Below are positions 10,882 through 21,839 of a stretch of DNA of 64,000 bases, piece by piece. The position numbers and the translations under genes are program-made. Each line of letters starts with the position of its first letter. Position 1 is the stretch's first letter. This DNA is from Syncephalastrum monosporum B8922 (lineage: Eukaryota; Mucoromycota; Mucoromycetes; Mucorales; Syncephalastraceae), in the NCBI GenBank assembly GCA_000697355.1, contig JNEN01001218.1:156365-220364 (forward strand). Reading direction: 5' to 3'. A model generated the notes under the pieces. The model had not been told where the DNA came from and ran no database searches. It saw only the letters and a program-made list of their open reading frames with translations.

Positions 10882-12132
10882 TTATTGTACATGAGGATAG
10901 TGCTGGAGGGGTACATCGCTGTGTTTATATACGGTTTGCATATAGGAGGCAGTGCGTCCGTGATCACGGACGAGGGTGATCACTTTGCCAGGCCGGAAGG
11001 TACCATCGGGGGCGAGTCGACCTGCGCGCCCGGCCATGTGAAGGTAACCCGGGACAGAGGAAGGCTTGCCGAGAATATAAACGTGTGATAAGTTGGGCAG
11101 ATCGACACCGCGCGCAGAAAACTCGGTGGCGAGGTAGAGCGAGCTTGACGGGTGCTCGCTCTGATAACGCAAATCGACTGAGTCAATATTGTACTCGTTT
11201 TGGAGGCGCTTGGCAATCGTATCTCGGCTAATGGATTCGTTGAGAATCAACATGGCTTGCTGGGGTTTTTCGATCTCATGCAGGGTAGCAATGCTATCCA
11301 GCATGCGGTCGTCCAAATCGTCAAACGTGGTCAAAGGGATGTCGGTAGCCTCGGAGGCGTCTTGGTCTGGGACAGTAAGGTTCCGGATAGAGTCATCCGT
11401 CACTAGGAGACAGTGGTGTTGTACAGGAGATGCGCCGTCACGTTGACCATCGATGAAGACAGGTGTGTCGGTTAACCAGCCGCTCGTCTTGGACAACCAG
11501 AAGCGCAGCGGACGGTTGAAGCTGGCCGAGGCGAACACAGCCTGGCGCGGGTGCGCGAAAAGTCTGTCCAGGAGGAGCTGCGTTGGCTTTGGATTGGCTT
11601 CGCGGACACGTTTCTGTTTGACTGTGGCATAGCGCTTGGGCAAGCGCAGGGCTTGATCCACTTCGTCGACCACAATCAGCTTGGGATCGAGCTCTTGCTG
11701 GAGCAATCGTCTCGGTGTATCGACGCGGACGGCATGTTTGGGTGCGAGGGTGTAGAGCCACTGGTTGATTTGAAGCGCAAGACCTTCATTCGGTACGACC
11801 CAGAGACTGTCGTGCGAGATGCTACTGAGGGCGACAGCAAGACCAAAAGTTTTGCCTGTACCTGGCTTGTCTCGAAGAAAAACGTTGCGTCCTTGCAAAA
11901 TGGACGGGATCAGCTGTTGTTGGACTTGAGTTGGATTTTGAATTCCATAATGTTGCTGCAAGCGATCACAAATTGAGTGTGGTACACCTAATGCAGCGAA
12001 TCCTGAAGAAGAAGAGGGGGACGTCGAATACGCTCGTCGCAAAAACCACCTCGAGAGCATGAAAAACCAAGCTGTCAAACAGCATTTTGCCCGAAAACGA
12101 CAATTTTTTGAGTCCGAAACAGACAGGCTCAC
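10882..12132 (-). CDS. Divergent mitochondrial DEAD-box-type RNA helicase
   Basis: Single-exon frame of 416 aa with helicase superfamily 2 motifs in order: a Q-motif-like region (about 45-72, FAALGV...PTQVQQQ), motif I DKPGTGKT (88-95), motif II DEVD (156-159) in place of DEAD, motif III-like ASASF (201-205) in place of SAT, motif V region ATEFSARGVDLPN (335-347) and motif VI HMAGRAGR (365-372), where HRIGRTGR is usual. The N-terminus contains a basic hydrophobic stretch, MLSRWFLRRAYSTS, typical of a mitochondrial presequence, so translation may start at that second Met (residue 25). The degenerate motifs recall Mrh4-like mitochondrial helicases involved in mitoribosome or mt-RNA work, but the assignment is tentative. 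Helicase fold confidence is high, subfamily low. Confidence 0.85.
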   Translation of the reverse strand: MSLSVSDSKNCRFRAKCCLTAWFFMLSRWFLRRAYSTSPSSSSGFAALGVPHSICDRLQQHYGIQNPTQVQQQLIPSILQGRNVFLRDKPGTGKTFGLAVALSSISHDSLWVVPNEGLALQINQWLYTLAPKHAVRVDTPRRLLQQELDPKLIVVDEVDQALRLPKRYATVKQKRVREANPKPTQLLLDRLFAHPRQAVFASASFNRPLRFWLSKTSGWLTDTPVFIDGQRDGASPVQHHCLLVTDDSIRNLTVPDQDASEATDIPLTTFDDLDDRMLDSIATLHEIEKPQQAMLILNESISRDTIAKRLQNEYNIDSVDLRYQSEHPSSSLYLATEFSARGVDLPNLSHVYILGKPSSVPGYLHMAGRAGRLAPDGTFRPGKVITLVRDHGRTASYMQTVYKHSDVPLQHYPHVQ

Positions 12133-12725
12133 GGTTTGTTACTCAGCCCGCCCATCACTGATATCGACTCAAGCGTAATGATATGCGCATCTGCCATATC
12201 ACATTCACACAGTACATCCTTGTATCTCTGCACTTATGCCTATTGAATGTTGATGTCACCTTGTTATCGACCAACAAGCCCTGCCTCCTGTATCGATATT
12301 TGCTTTCCTCGCAGCTTATTTTCAAATCTCCGTTTTTCTTCGGGCTCTTTCTAGATCGTTTTACGGGACTTTTTATCTCTGGCATCACGAGGGTTCGGTC
12401 TTTATTCTTCCCTAAGATAAAGCCTGAGACAGCTAACCCGAGATAATAAATCAGGGGAATAATGTATCATGTGATAAGAGAGAGTCTACTTGTACGAGCA
12501 CGAATACTCACGACCACACGGTACAAAGACCCTCTCTAGCAAAGACGTAAATGTGTACACCGTGAGAGCAAACAAGCTGGTGTGTACAAGCACTTCTTGC
12601 TTACTCGGAATATCAATCTGAACTGGCAGCTTCTTTGAACGAAAGGTGAGCTTCACTGATTGTCTTCCTTTTTCTTCTTCTGTGTCGTTACGAAATCAAG
12701 TTTTGACCCTTCGTCGCGTAAATAC
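12133..12725. promoter_or_regulatory. Divergent promoter region
   Basis: 593 bp shared by the helicase (minus) and the KNH wall protein (plus). It contains GATAA cores near 12415-12445 (CTAAGATAAAG, CCGAGATAATA) and no clear TATA box. Pyrimidine-rich DNA precedes the plus-strand ATG. Confidence 0.4.
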
Positions 12726-13857
12726 ATGAAAACGTCTCGTATAACTTTCCTGTTTTTCCTCTTGTGCGCTTTACTTTTGGCTACGCTAGTGCGTGCTCAG
12801 GAGGAAGAGGGCGAACAAGAGGATACTGATCTCATCGAAGGAGACGCCGTGGAGGATGATGACAATAGCATGGACGTGGAAGCAGAAGAGGATGAGGCTG
12901 TTGTGGCCACGAATAAAGTCTGCTCAGGTGAAGTAATACGTGTTCTTGATATTTACCACCCATATAATGCTGTATTAGATGGATACTAACTGAAGCTCTC
13001 TTCTCTTCTTGTAAAAATGATCTAGTAATGATGCCAATGCAAGGAACAATCTGGAAAGCAGGTGACCGCGTTACCGTGTCCTGGTAAGTCATGGATGTTG
13101 ATACTAAATGGTTTCTTTCTCGTCGGACATATCATTGCAGGCGCTCACAAAACTTTATGTAAAGGAATGGTGCGACAAAGAAAGTGTTCACCTCGATAGC
13201 GTTGATGCAAGGCACTGATAGACAGCTGGTTGCGATTCTGGCCACGAATATCTCGACCGCGGACGGCAAGTACGACACGCGTCTACCTACCAATATCGCC
13301 CCATCCAATGACTGTAAGTCACGAAAAAAAAAAAAGAGGATAGCATAGATAACTGGTTAGCTATCTACAGACACAATTGTACTGGTGACAGACGAAGATT
13401 CTCCTGATGCGAACAGCTGTGCGTCGGGCTCGCTTTACATTGAAAATGGTAAATGAGAAAAAGAAACTGATAAACGCGGACCTGTGAATTGATAAGAGAA
13501 ACAAAAAAAAAAAAAAAAGACGGCACAGCTGCGGGTACTGGAGGACCTAACGACGCCAACGGTGACGTTCCTAAAACGGTTGGGACCTCGGCTACAGAAG
13601 CTCTGACACCTGCGCCGTCGCCGACAGGCCCCTCCGCCTCGTCTCCAAGCTCGCTGGTATCTGTTTCTTTTGCTCCTATCACGTCGTCCCCCGCCGCTGG
13701 GGCAAGCCAGCATCAACCGGCTCAGCAAAGTGCAAGTGCGACGAAGCCAAAGAAAAAGCACGTCTCCTCCGCGGATACAGTGCAGCCGCACTACTTCCTT
13801 TCTGCACTTTTCCTTTTTGTGAGTGGTGCTGTTTCCGCAGCTTACCTTCTGTGTTAG
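12726..13857 (+). CDS. Secreted Kre9/KNH-domain protein, predicted GPI-anchored
   Basis: Five exons: 12726-12927, 13026-13083, 13165-13313, 13371-13448, 13520-13857 (274 aa). A signal peptide (residues about 1-23, ending TLVRA) is followed by an acidic spacer. Next comes a compact beta-type domain of about 90 residues: PMQGTIWKAGDRVTVSW starts it, and TADGKYDTRLP plus DYTIVLVTD match the Kre9/KNH (Ser-Thr-rich GPI-anchored membrane) family. A Ser/Thr/Pro/Ala-rich O-glycosylation segment precedes a basic KPKKK stretch and a C-terminal hydrophobic tail (YFLSALFLFVSGAVSAAYLLC), as in GPI signals. The likely place is the cell wall or plasma membrane outer face, with a role in beta-glucan or wall organisation inferred from the family. 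The intron before exon 5 ends in a 16-A run plus G instead of a pyrimidine tract. Confidence 0.8.
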
Positions 13858-15369
13858 TTCCTTCTCATCGTCGCGAACTAAATGCCAAAGTACACTACCT
13901 ATTACGTATAATAATCGTTTATTAAATTTTCGCTGATGTTTTTCTTGAGTCGTGAAAGTGAGGTAGAGTATAAAAGGTATCTGATACGCACATGCTCCCA
14001 ACGAAATCGTGTGTCAGCAAGGTTTTTTCTGCATACCTGCTTGTTATGGCAAAATTTGGCTCCGCATCTCCACTTGCGTGATTTGCAAAAGCCTCGTTAT
14101 GTTGATGACCAACAGAGATACTGGTAGATTACGATAGATGTGACATATGTCGCAGTGCTTCATACCTGATATATCAGCAAGGTTGTTGGAATAAATGTTA
14201 CATATGCTTGTTATTCAGGGAGTTCCATTCTTTTACGTCAAGTGTATATGACAGGATGGAATATTCCCGTACCAAGGATGACAGAAGAGACGACGAAGTT
14301 AACCAACTGATTGGATTTCGGTCACACACGCAGATTCCCTCACCCGGGTACCATTGTGCATGGTACCTGAAAGAGCTGAAAGCTGAACTCTCTTCCTACC
14401 CAAAGTGAGTGCTGAAGTAAGATAAGGGAATTTATTGTATGGAGGAGAAAAAAAGCAAGTTCTAGAGGGACAGGCTCACCATAGCATTTTCTATGGACCC
14501 ACCTAACTAGCATTTCCCGCCACTCGCCCGGCCAGGATTGGGACCTTTCTTCCCACCGACCAGGCCCTATCATTTATATCCTATCCCTCTCATTCGTTCA
14601 CGCGAATGAGCAAAAAAAAAAGTGACTACCGTAACGCACAAGCACAAGGCAATCGTGACGGCATTGTGTCATTTTGTTCGGGATGATCGCAGATAACATT
14701 TCAGCTTTTGTTTGCCCATCTAACATTGACATCCTTATATGGTAGGTAAACAGAGATAAGGGGAGGCCGTCCCTCTTGCTCATTGCGAGCCTTTTTTTCC
14801 CTTGTTACCATAACAGGACAGATAGAGTGAACCTATTGACGTGCTTCACTATAGCAATAAGGATAGAAAGACGCAAATTAAGAGCGCAGTGGCGCTTTTT
14901 CTTCTTTGACCTCTCTAAACTCTAACCCAAAACGAGTATACTATGCTAGGCTGCTCTCATTGAGCGGACTCAAAATAGAAAATCGTGTCAAGTTTGGGGA
15001 GAGGAGGGAGAGGAAAAGGGAAAAAATGGAGACAGAAGGACCGCGCGGAGCTAATTCGGCGCCATCGCGCGTGAGTGCACATACGTTATCTTATCCTTTT
15101 TATTTTCTCCATGTCCAAAAAGATACAACATGTTCACAAGACCACTCTGTTTCGTGAAAAGGCCCTTTTTATCGCGTGCCAATCAGCATCTTTCTGCAAT
15201 AATAATAAATTTATCGTCGCCACCCTCGAACCGAGTAAACGTGCCAGTCGTTTACGCCAATTAACTCTCTTTTCCTTTTCCTTCTTTTTTTTCTCTTCTT
15301 TATTCTCTTTTAGTAATCGTCTTGCTTCCTTTCCCCGCACGCCTTCGATTCACTTACTCTCTTTACAGA
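13858..15369. other. Intergenic / upstream region of the GATA gene
   Basis: 1.5 kb with no supported gene. It contains several GATAA cores (14416, 14752, and the pair listed separately) and T-rich runs near 15268-15300. A TATA-like string at about 13970 has no downstream gene. Confidence 0.45.
15086..15095 (-). promoter_or_regulatory. Tandem GATA cores (GATAAGATAA)
   Basis: The minus strand reads GATAAGATAA about 405 bp upstream of the GATA-factor ATG, giving two abutting GATA cores. This is a candidate site for autoregulation or nitrogen/iron control; motif evidence only. Confidence 0.35.
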
Positions 15370-15376
15370 TATAAAG
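15370..15376 (+). promoter_or_regulatory. TATA box
   Basis: TATAAAG, 124 bp upstream of the GATA-factor ATG at 15500. Confidence 0.45.
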
Positions 15377-15499
15377 AGACGTATCCTCTCTCCACTTGGT
15401 TTTGGGTCAGCCACTCCATCTAAAAGCGCTCGCCTTGACTTCATCTCGCGCCACTGCTAGCGCTCTTACGCATACGTTCATCATTCTTACAACACCCAG

Positions 15500-17053
15500 A
15501 TGGATCGTCGGCCGTCTCTCCATGCTATCATGGCCCCAACAGCTACTAAAATTCCATCTGCTCCGTCTATTGCGAGAACACCTGACCATTCTAATTTCTA
15601 TCAGCACTATGAGAAAAACAATGCTTCCCAAGTGGAAGAGTCACCCTCCGCCCGTGCCCAGGCGTACCATGGTACATCCATACCTCGAACATTGTATGGA
15701 ACTTCGGATTTGTTAAACACCTACCGCCAGCGCACACCACCTTACGAAAAAGATCTACATTCCCACCATCTGTCCAGCGCGAGTGGCCCTCCGCCATATC
15801 ATCAAACTGACAAACGGTCAGAACAGGAAAGCGCCGCGACCTCCTCTACTTTGCCTCCGTTGCTGCGCACGGAGCCGCCATACCGCGATTATCACTATAC
15901 CAGCCAGCATATTCCCCAACCCGATACGCACCAGCATACAACATCACACCCCAGCCACGCTTACCAACATCAACACCACCACCATCGCCCTGAGCACCAA
16001 CAGTACGACGCTTTATGCCGCGACTGTCAGCAGCCGCAGTACCCACCTACGCCTACACAGAAGCAGCAACCTCCGCCTTCGTCACGCTGGCTCGATCTTT
16101 CATCGACGCGTTGCTATAACTGCAACACGACAGCGACACCCTTGTGGCGAAGAGACGAGAACGGAAATACGATCTGTAACGCTTGCGGACTCTACTATAA
16201 GCTGCACAACGTTCACCGGCCGCTCTCAATGAGACGCACCGTCATCAAGCGGAGAAAACGGTTTAGCGTCCATAACAATGGGACTGGTGCAAGCAACCAT
16301 TACGACAATCAGCCGCGATCTTGGTCAAGAAAGCGCGCGGCGTCGTGCCAAGAAAGCGACCCTGATGCAATTATATCACCACCGAATGATGATGACGACG
16401 ACGACGACGATGTGTTCCGCCCAAGACGGCACAGTAGTGGCGAAGAAGAAGACTCTGGGAATCGGATGCAACGGCGTTTATCCGCCACAGCACTGGAGAC
16501 CCCTGCCACACCCGACTCGCCTTTGCCGACTACGTCTGCCATGCCCTCGACAAGCGCCCCCCTGGGCTCGCTCACACATGCGCTTACAGTCATGATGCTC
16601 GAGCCGAGCCGGTTCCGCGAGGCGCTCCTCACGCGACGCGACGAGCTGGAGGCTGAGTTGGAGAGTGTCAAGACACTCCTCCTGCATCTTCCGAGACACA
16701 GCGAGAAGGCTACAGCCGGTAGTAGAGACCACCAGCATAGTGCCTCTGCGGCAGCAGAACCGAAAAGCGACGTCGTTGCAACGTTGATGCATGCGCTTCA
16801 CCAGCAACACGATGCAAGCAGTCATCCACGGTCGCCTACTTCACCCGTAAGCTTCTCCGTCCCGTCGACGACCTCACTTGCTGCTGGCTTGCTTTTGCGT
16901 CAAGCGGGCAGTCGTCCAGGCCCATCTCCGAATAGCGACAACCGCCCTGCTCTTCACGATCCGACATCCCTCTCACAGTTTCGCCTTGCTCCTTTAAAAG
17001 ATGACCCCACCACTCCCAATGCCCGGCACCACAGCAATAATAAAAACGCATGA
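15500..17053 (+). CDS. GATA-type zinc-finger transcription factor
   Basis: Intronless frame of 517 aa. A single class IV GATA finger lies at residues 205-229: C205-x2-C208-x17-C226-x2-C229, reading [18 protein letters not shown] then ICNACG. It is followed by the basic arm [15 protein letters not shown] and IKRRKR. This fold binds HGATAR sites in promoters. The arm ([16 protein letters not shown]) resembles the second finger of fungal iron/siderophore regulators and also nitrogen GATA factors. The N-terminus is His/Gln/Pro-rich and disordered, and a CRDC pair lies at 173-176 just upstream. After the finger come an Asp run and a short coiled-coil-like helix ([19 protein letters not shown], about 375-395). 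Only one finger is present, so a classic two-finger Fep1/SreA is unlikely; iron or nitrogen control remains open. Confidence 0.9.
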   Translation: MDRRPSLHAIMAPTATKIPSAPSIARTPDHSNFYQHYEKNNASQVEESPSARAQAYHGTSIPRTLYGTSDLLNTYRQRTPPYEKDLHSHHLSSASGPPPYHQTDKRSEQESAATSSTLPPLLRTEPPYRDYHYTSQHIPQPDTHQHTTSHPSHAYQHQHHHHRPEHQQYDALCRDCQQPQYPPTPTQKQQPPPSSRWLDLSSTRCYNCNTTATPLWRRDENGNTICNACGLYYKLHNVHRPLSMRRTVIKRRKRFSVHNNGTGASNHYDNQPRSWSRKRAASCQESDPDAIISPPNDDDDDDDDVFRPRRHSSGEEEDSGNRMQRRLSATALETPATPDSPLPTTSAMPSTSAPLGSLTHALTVMMLEPSRFREALLTRRDELEAELESVKTLLLHLPRHSEKATAGSRDHQHSASAAAEPKSDVVATLMHALHQQHDASSHPRSPTSPVSFSVPSTTSLAAGLLLRQAGSRPGPSPNSDNRPALHDPTSLSQFRLAPLKDDPTTPNARHHSNNKNA

Positions 17054-18729
17054 GTCAACATTTCTCTCTTTCCTTTACAAGCACTGTATGACAAGACTGT
17101 GTCTGTGCATATATGAACCTGTTACCATTAGCTATCATTCCATAGACCATGGATATCTCTAGAATTTTAGCTATCTATCACCCCTGAGACATCATAATGA
17201 TTGACTATGCAGCTGCCAAGCGATAAGAAGCGGACAGATGATGCACGGAGATAACATTCGACGGCAACCTTTGAAAAACAACAGCTGCAAGGAACAGAAG
17301 GAGTCTGGCTAATTTTACCCCACTGTAAACAGCAGATAAGGTATCCAGAGGCCTGGAGAGAGGAATGGAGGCCCACATTTGTCTCTTGCGTCACTCGATT
17401 ATTTTTGACTGTGGGAAAGAGATAAGGGAAGCGGGACATAAATTCTCTTATCAGGCAGATAGGTGGCACGGAATGCCATACAAGGGAAATGCCAAAAGAA
17501 GGTGTCTCAGCTCAGGATAAACTAAATTTTTCCCTGCGAACTTGTTAGTATCTGGTATCTTTTGGGTGTTTCTCCTGCATCATGCAATGACAAACATATG
17601 TTGCGACATGATAACAATGAGGAACACTGCCTATTAAGACGGTCCCAGGACATATGCGTCACTGTGTCCGTGCGTACATAGTATTGTATATATGTTTTCG
17701 CAGATAGCTACATGATAAAAAAAGTGATACTTGTCGCATAGGAGCAATACGTTCCATAACCCGAGTCTATGAATCTGGTAGAAACGATGGTAGGAGCACG
17801 CAGTCGTAATGATAGTGGTGGTATTGTCAAGTTGTTTCCCGATGGCTTGATCCTAAGACAAGGTTTTGACACATCATCACAGGAGCTTGGCCGCAAAGCT
17901 GACCTTATAAGAAGGTTATAGCGTGTTGAAAGTTAAGAAAAGATGAGTGCACAGGATTATTTTCCCATACATATACCACCCCTTGCTATGGGCTCTTTTA
18001 GTCGAACCGTATGTGCCGAACTGTTGCTTATTTTCTTTCTTGACACTCTCGGTGTCCCAAACAATCTCATATGAGCAAAGGCTTGCATTTTCGTGAGTAC
18101 ATGCATTATTAAACAACACGAGCCAAGGCTGCTGGTGTGCTACCTCTCCTGACATTATGCATGCGGAGCTGCGAACTGGCCTTCTGTTCCGTGGAGCACG
18201 GGTCTCTCAGTCCGCCAAAACTCTATATATGACACGCCATTCCCCTCCCGCCGTCAAATCATGTTCTCGTCAATACATAACAATGATATTTACATGTAAG
18301 GCGAAGGCCTTCATATCCGTCAGCAGCTGAACGAAATTTTCCAAGAATACCTCACATGGAGATTTTATCTACGGAGTGGCGAGCTTCAGATATAGAAAGG
18401 CATCCGTAACGATATTTACGGCCGTCTCTACTATTTAGCAATTACTGCTATTTCATAATCCAAAAAATAAAGATAGGAGATCTTATCCAGAGCTTCAATA
18501 GAAAAAATAGACGTTAAAATACATCATGTGTACAAAAAGGCGAATACAGTCTGCTTGGGTGGGATAACGTTGAGCGTTTGAAAAATAGCAAGGTGTATGG
18601 AGCGAGTAGCGAGATAGAGAAATGAATAAGAAAACGCGGAGCTACTCTGTTTGATATGGATATGTGTATATACTGGGTGGTACGGAAGCGGAGAGTTATG
18701 AGAGTCGTCTAAGTTGAAGATGTATGGCA
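17054..18729. other. Convergent intergenic region
   Basis: 1.7 kb between two 3' ends. It contains several GATAAG cores (17336, 17421, 17447 on the minus strand) but no promoter-proximal gene, frame or RNA that I can support. Confidence 0.45.
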
Positions 18730-20126
18730 TTACGCATCTGTCTGGCGACCGTTGACGCTGGCCAACAGAGAATTTACTCGTTCTTTGACCTAAATGATAC
18801 GTTGGTCTTCATCCATGGCAATTTAGTTAAGAACGGCTTACCTGATGGATATCGGGACGAGTCACCGGGTCAGAAGTGAGCATCCAGGAAATCAGGTCAC
18901 GGAAACCTTGCGAATAAGAGTCAGTATCGGGGAACTTAAACTGGCCGTTCAGGACAGCCAAAGCAATGGAACCGCCCTGATCCATGCCCATCTCAAAAGG
19001 CGACTGCCCATAAGCGACGGCATAGAGGGTACCACCGAGCGACCAGATATCCACTTTTTCATCCAGCGTAGTCTCCGTCTTGACGTCAAATAATTCCGGT
19101 GCGCGATAGGGCATCGAGCAGTGCTCAGCCGCAATGTCCTGAGACAGTGTAAGCAACGCACGCACACTGGGTTTTCTTATATCGTACCTGTTGCTTGAGG
19201 GCTTCTTGTCGGTTGTGGATCTCTATGCGAGCAGGTATGGCGGAGCCGAAATCCATGAGGATAGGCGTTTTGCCGTCATCGGCAAGCATGATATTGCCCG
19301 GCTTGATATCGCGATGCGCCCAAGGAACGGGCTCGTCTTCTTTGCCGGGGGCGTGTGTTTCGATGGTCGTAGACTGGTCCTGGTGCTGGCCACCGCTTAG
19401 CAGGGCCTGTCGCTGATCGTCTGCGTCATGAATCGGCTGGCTCTGTTCGGGCGCGTATTTGGAACGGACGCCGCGAGGCGCCTTGAACGTATGCAGATAC
19501 TCGACGGCGTTGCACACGCCCGAAAAGATTTCTAGTAATTGTGCTTCGGTAAATTGGGCTTTGTGCAGGTTGTTTCGACTGATGGCGTCTTGCAGATTGC
19601 CGCGCTACACATGGATAAAGAAATAACCGGGTGCATGAGCCAAGTTTTTCCCTTCTTCCTTTCTTATGAAATACCTTGTAATAGGGCAAGAAAATGTAAA
19701 TGGTAGTACTGCCATCAGGCTCCTGTATCGTAGCTGTATCCTGATACGTAGGAGATGCGTGAGTGGTCCGTAACATCACACTTCTTGGAGCTTACAAGCA
19801 TGCGAATGATATTGTCGTGCTCAAAAAGACGATAGACTTCGACTTCGCGTTCAGCAACCTTGGCTTCCTCTGTGCCAAGCGTGCATCGAACCTTCTTGAG
19901 CGCATATAGATTCCCCGAGCCGTCCTGCGCAAGGTATACAAAGGAAAAACCGCTAGGTAGGAAGAGATGAGGATTCATATGACAACAATGAAGCGTCGGC
20001 TATTTACCCTTCGCCGAGTAACTTCACAATTCGGTAGGCGCGTCCATTGATGCTAATGTTGGAATCGGGAATGCAACATCCGACTGCTGCAAAGATAGAG
20101 TCAAAAAAGTTGGCAATGAACGACAT
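18730..20126 (-). CDS. ENV7: STK16/Env7-type Ser/Thr protein kinase
   Basis: Six exons: 20126-20008, 19952-19796, 19740-19675, 19604-19188, 19138-18842, 18789-18730 (371 aa). Complete kinase core: glycine loop GEGGFSFVYL (38-47), Lys59 in YALKK, HRDIKPGN (HRD 211-213), DFG 232-234, YRAPELF and the DIWSLGGTLYAV helix. The order and wording (GGFSFVYL, the glutamate-rich REVEVYRLFEHDNIIRM, SYSQGFRDLISWML) match the NAK/STK16 group, whose yeast member Env7 is a palmitoylated vacuolar-membrane kinase. The VGCC at residues 15-18 could be the acylation site. A hydrophilic insert of about 55 residues (155-208) separates helix E from the HRD loop. Likely role: membrane traffic or vacuole fusion, inferred from family. 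The intron boundaries are strong. Confidence 0.92.
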
Positions 20127-20396
20127 TGAAATGGGGTGATAGCTTTTTTAAAGAAAAAGAACACAAAGTCAAACCTCAGCCTAGTTTATGGTAAAGTACA
20201 TAATTTAGGCTTCGCGCCTCATTGCCTTGGCCCGACACTTGACATATCTATATGTAGAAGCCACGCCAAAAATAAGCACGCATAAACTCAGGTCTGTAAC
20301 CGTAGTAAAATATGTATTTCTATCGTGTGATAGGATTATATATAATGCGATATGATATGGAAAGGTGCTGGTATTTTCTATCTTGATTGTACTTCC

Positions 20397-21477
20397 TCAA
20401 ACAATTGGTTGCTCGTGAAGGTTCTGGTCGCGCCGTAACCCGGGCATATACTTGTCCGTGTAGTCGTTTTCTGCAGCCCACGCTTTCCCGATCTTAACCT
20501 CATAGCGACGATTCAAGGTGCCGCAAGCAATACTGAAGGTGACCATGACCGCCACGACAACGCTGGTGATAATGTTGTTGTACTTGACAATATCGTCAAT
20601 CGAGAGCGTGCTCTCGACCATTAAAACAACCGCAACAAACTCGAGGACGAGAAGAACACCCCAAGCAGCAGTCTGGGCATACATGTTGTAGCGGAAGAAA
20701 GTGATGTGCTGCCACATCCAGTCCATCACCTTCATCTCACGCTTGGTGCCCTCCTTGTCGATCCACCGATAGCCAGACAGTTCGGAGTACATTTGACAGG
20801 CCATGATGTAGGTAAGCGGCCGATTAATAAACCATCGGGTCTGGATCGGCGGTAACGTCACCAGGAACATGACGCCAACGACTGCCGTCACTGCTCCGTC
20901 GCGAAGCAATGCGATCCGTGCGTTTCCTGAAAAGCATTTAGTCGTTGACGTGCGCTCCGCCCTCCAGCCACCGAGCATACGTACCGCTAATGATCGAAAC
21001 CACGCCGGAAAGGATGAAGGATAAGCCGATGATACACCCGAGCGCGTCAATGCGGCGTTTCCGAATGAATCCCCAAACGACCCATAGGAACGGCGGAGCA
21101 CCAGCAATGATAAGAGCATACAGGACATCAATCACGTTGCGCAGACCATAATACAAAGCCAGTGGGATCCCCACATCAATAAGCATCAGCAAACCAAGGG
21201 CAACCACTTGCTGGATGGCAAACTTCTTTTTGTTGGGAATCGGATCTCCCGGGAGATATGGCTCGAAAGCTTTCTCATCTTTCGCCTCGCCATTTTCTTC
21301 TTCGATCTTCTTTCTTTGTGTCGGATTTGGTACACACGATGTTGACTGTGTCTGATCCCGGTGAGCAGAAGAATGTGCCTGTGGGTCTTCTTTTGGCTGA
21401 TGACTGAGGGTTTTCATAGCAGGAAGATCAATGGAAGCAGACTGCATCGCTGTGCATTGAAATGCATTATATTGCAT
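20397..21477 (-). CDS. VC0807-family-like polytopic membrane protein
   Basis: Two exons, 21477-20985 and 20926-20397, joined across a 58-bp intron (GTACGT...TTTCAG), give 340 aa. A hydrophilic N-terminus of about 85 residues precedes hydrophobic spans: QQVVALGLLMLIDVGIPLAL, YALIIAGAPPFLWVVWGFI, CIIGLSFILSGVVSIISG, then TAVVGVMFLVTLPP after the splice and two further spans near the C-terminus. The pattern (LIDVGIPLALYYGLR, the KRRIDALG loop, ARIALLRDGAVTAVVG, RPLTYIMA) resembles the VC0807 family of membrane proteins of unknown function, which is also found in bacteria. The start could instead be Met11 or Met21. Function and membrane of residence are unknown. Confidence 0.75.
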
Positions 21478-21839
21478 GCGGCCACGGCTCTTTTCGAACC
21501 AAAATGGAAATTACTAATCCGGTAATCGAGCCTGCTGAGCCAGGAATTCCCGGTCCTACACAATGTCTTTACAGTATGTGATACGAAAAGAAACTCAAGA
21601 TGGACTGAAGCACCTGCGTGGAGAAGACGTGTGACTCAGCAAACCGTCATCGACCATACACCTGGTATTTCTTTTTTTCGCTCATTCGCGCGACTGCCTC
21701 TTCCTTCGCCGCAGCACTGCACGGATGATCACCTATTCGTGGTCACTTAATCATGACGTCTATTTTTAGTCACCGCTGCTCAGCATACGTGTCACAGATA
21801 AAGGAAAATCACTTTTCTCCACACGAATCCTTCAAAGGA
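21478..21839. other. Short intergenic promoter region
   Basis: 362 bp between the VC0807-like gene (minus) and the relic starting at 21840 (plus). No clear TATA box or motif. Confidence 0.35.

Noticed and set aside
11551..11976. 141-codon plus-strand frame inside the helicase
   Set aside because: Shadow frame; the minus strand carries clear helicase motifs over the same bases.
13965..13975. TATAAAA-like string downstream of the KNH gene
   Set aside because: No gene starts within a plausible distance.
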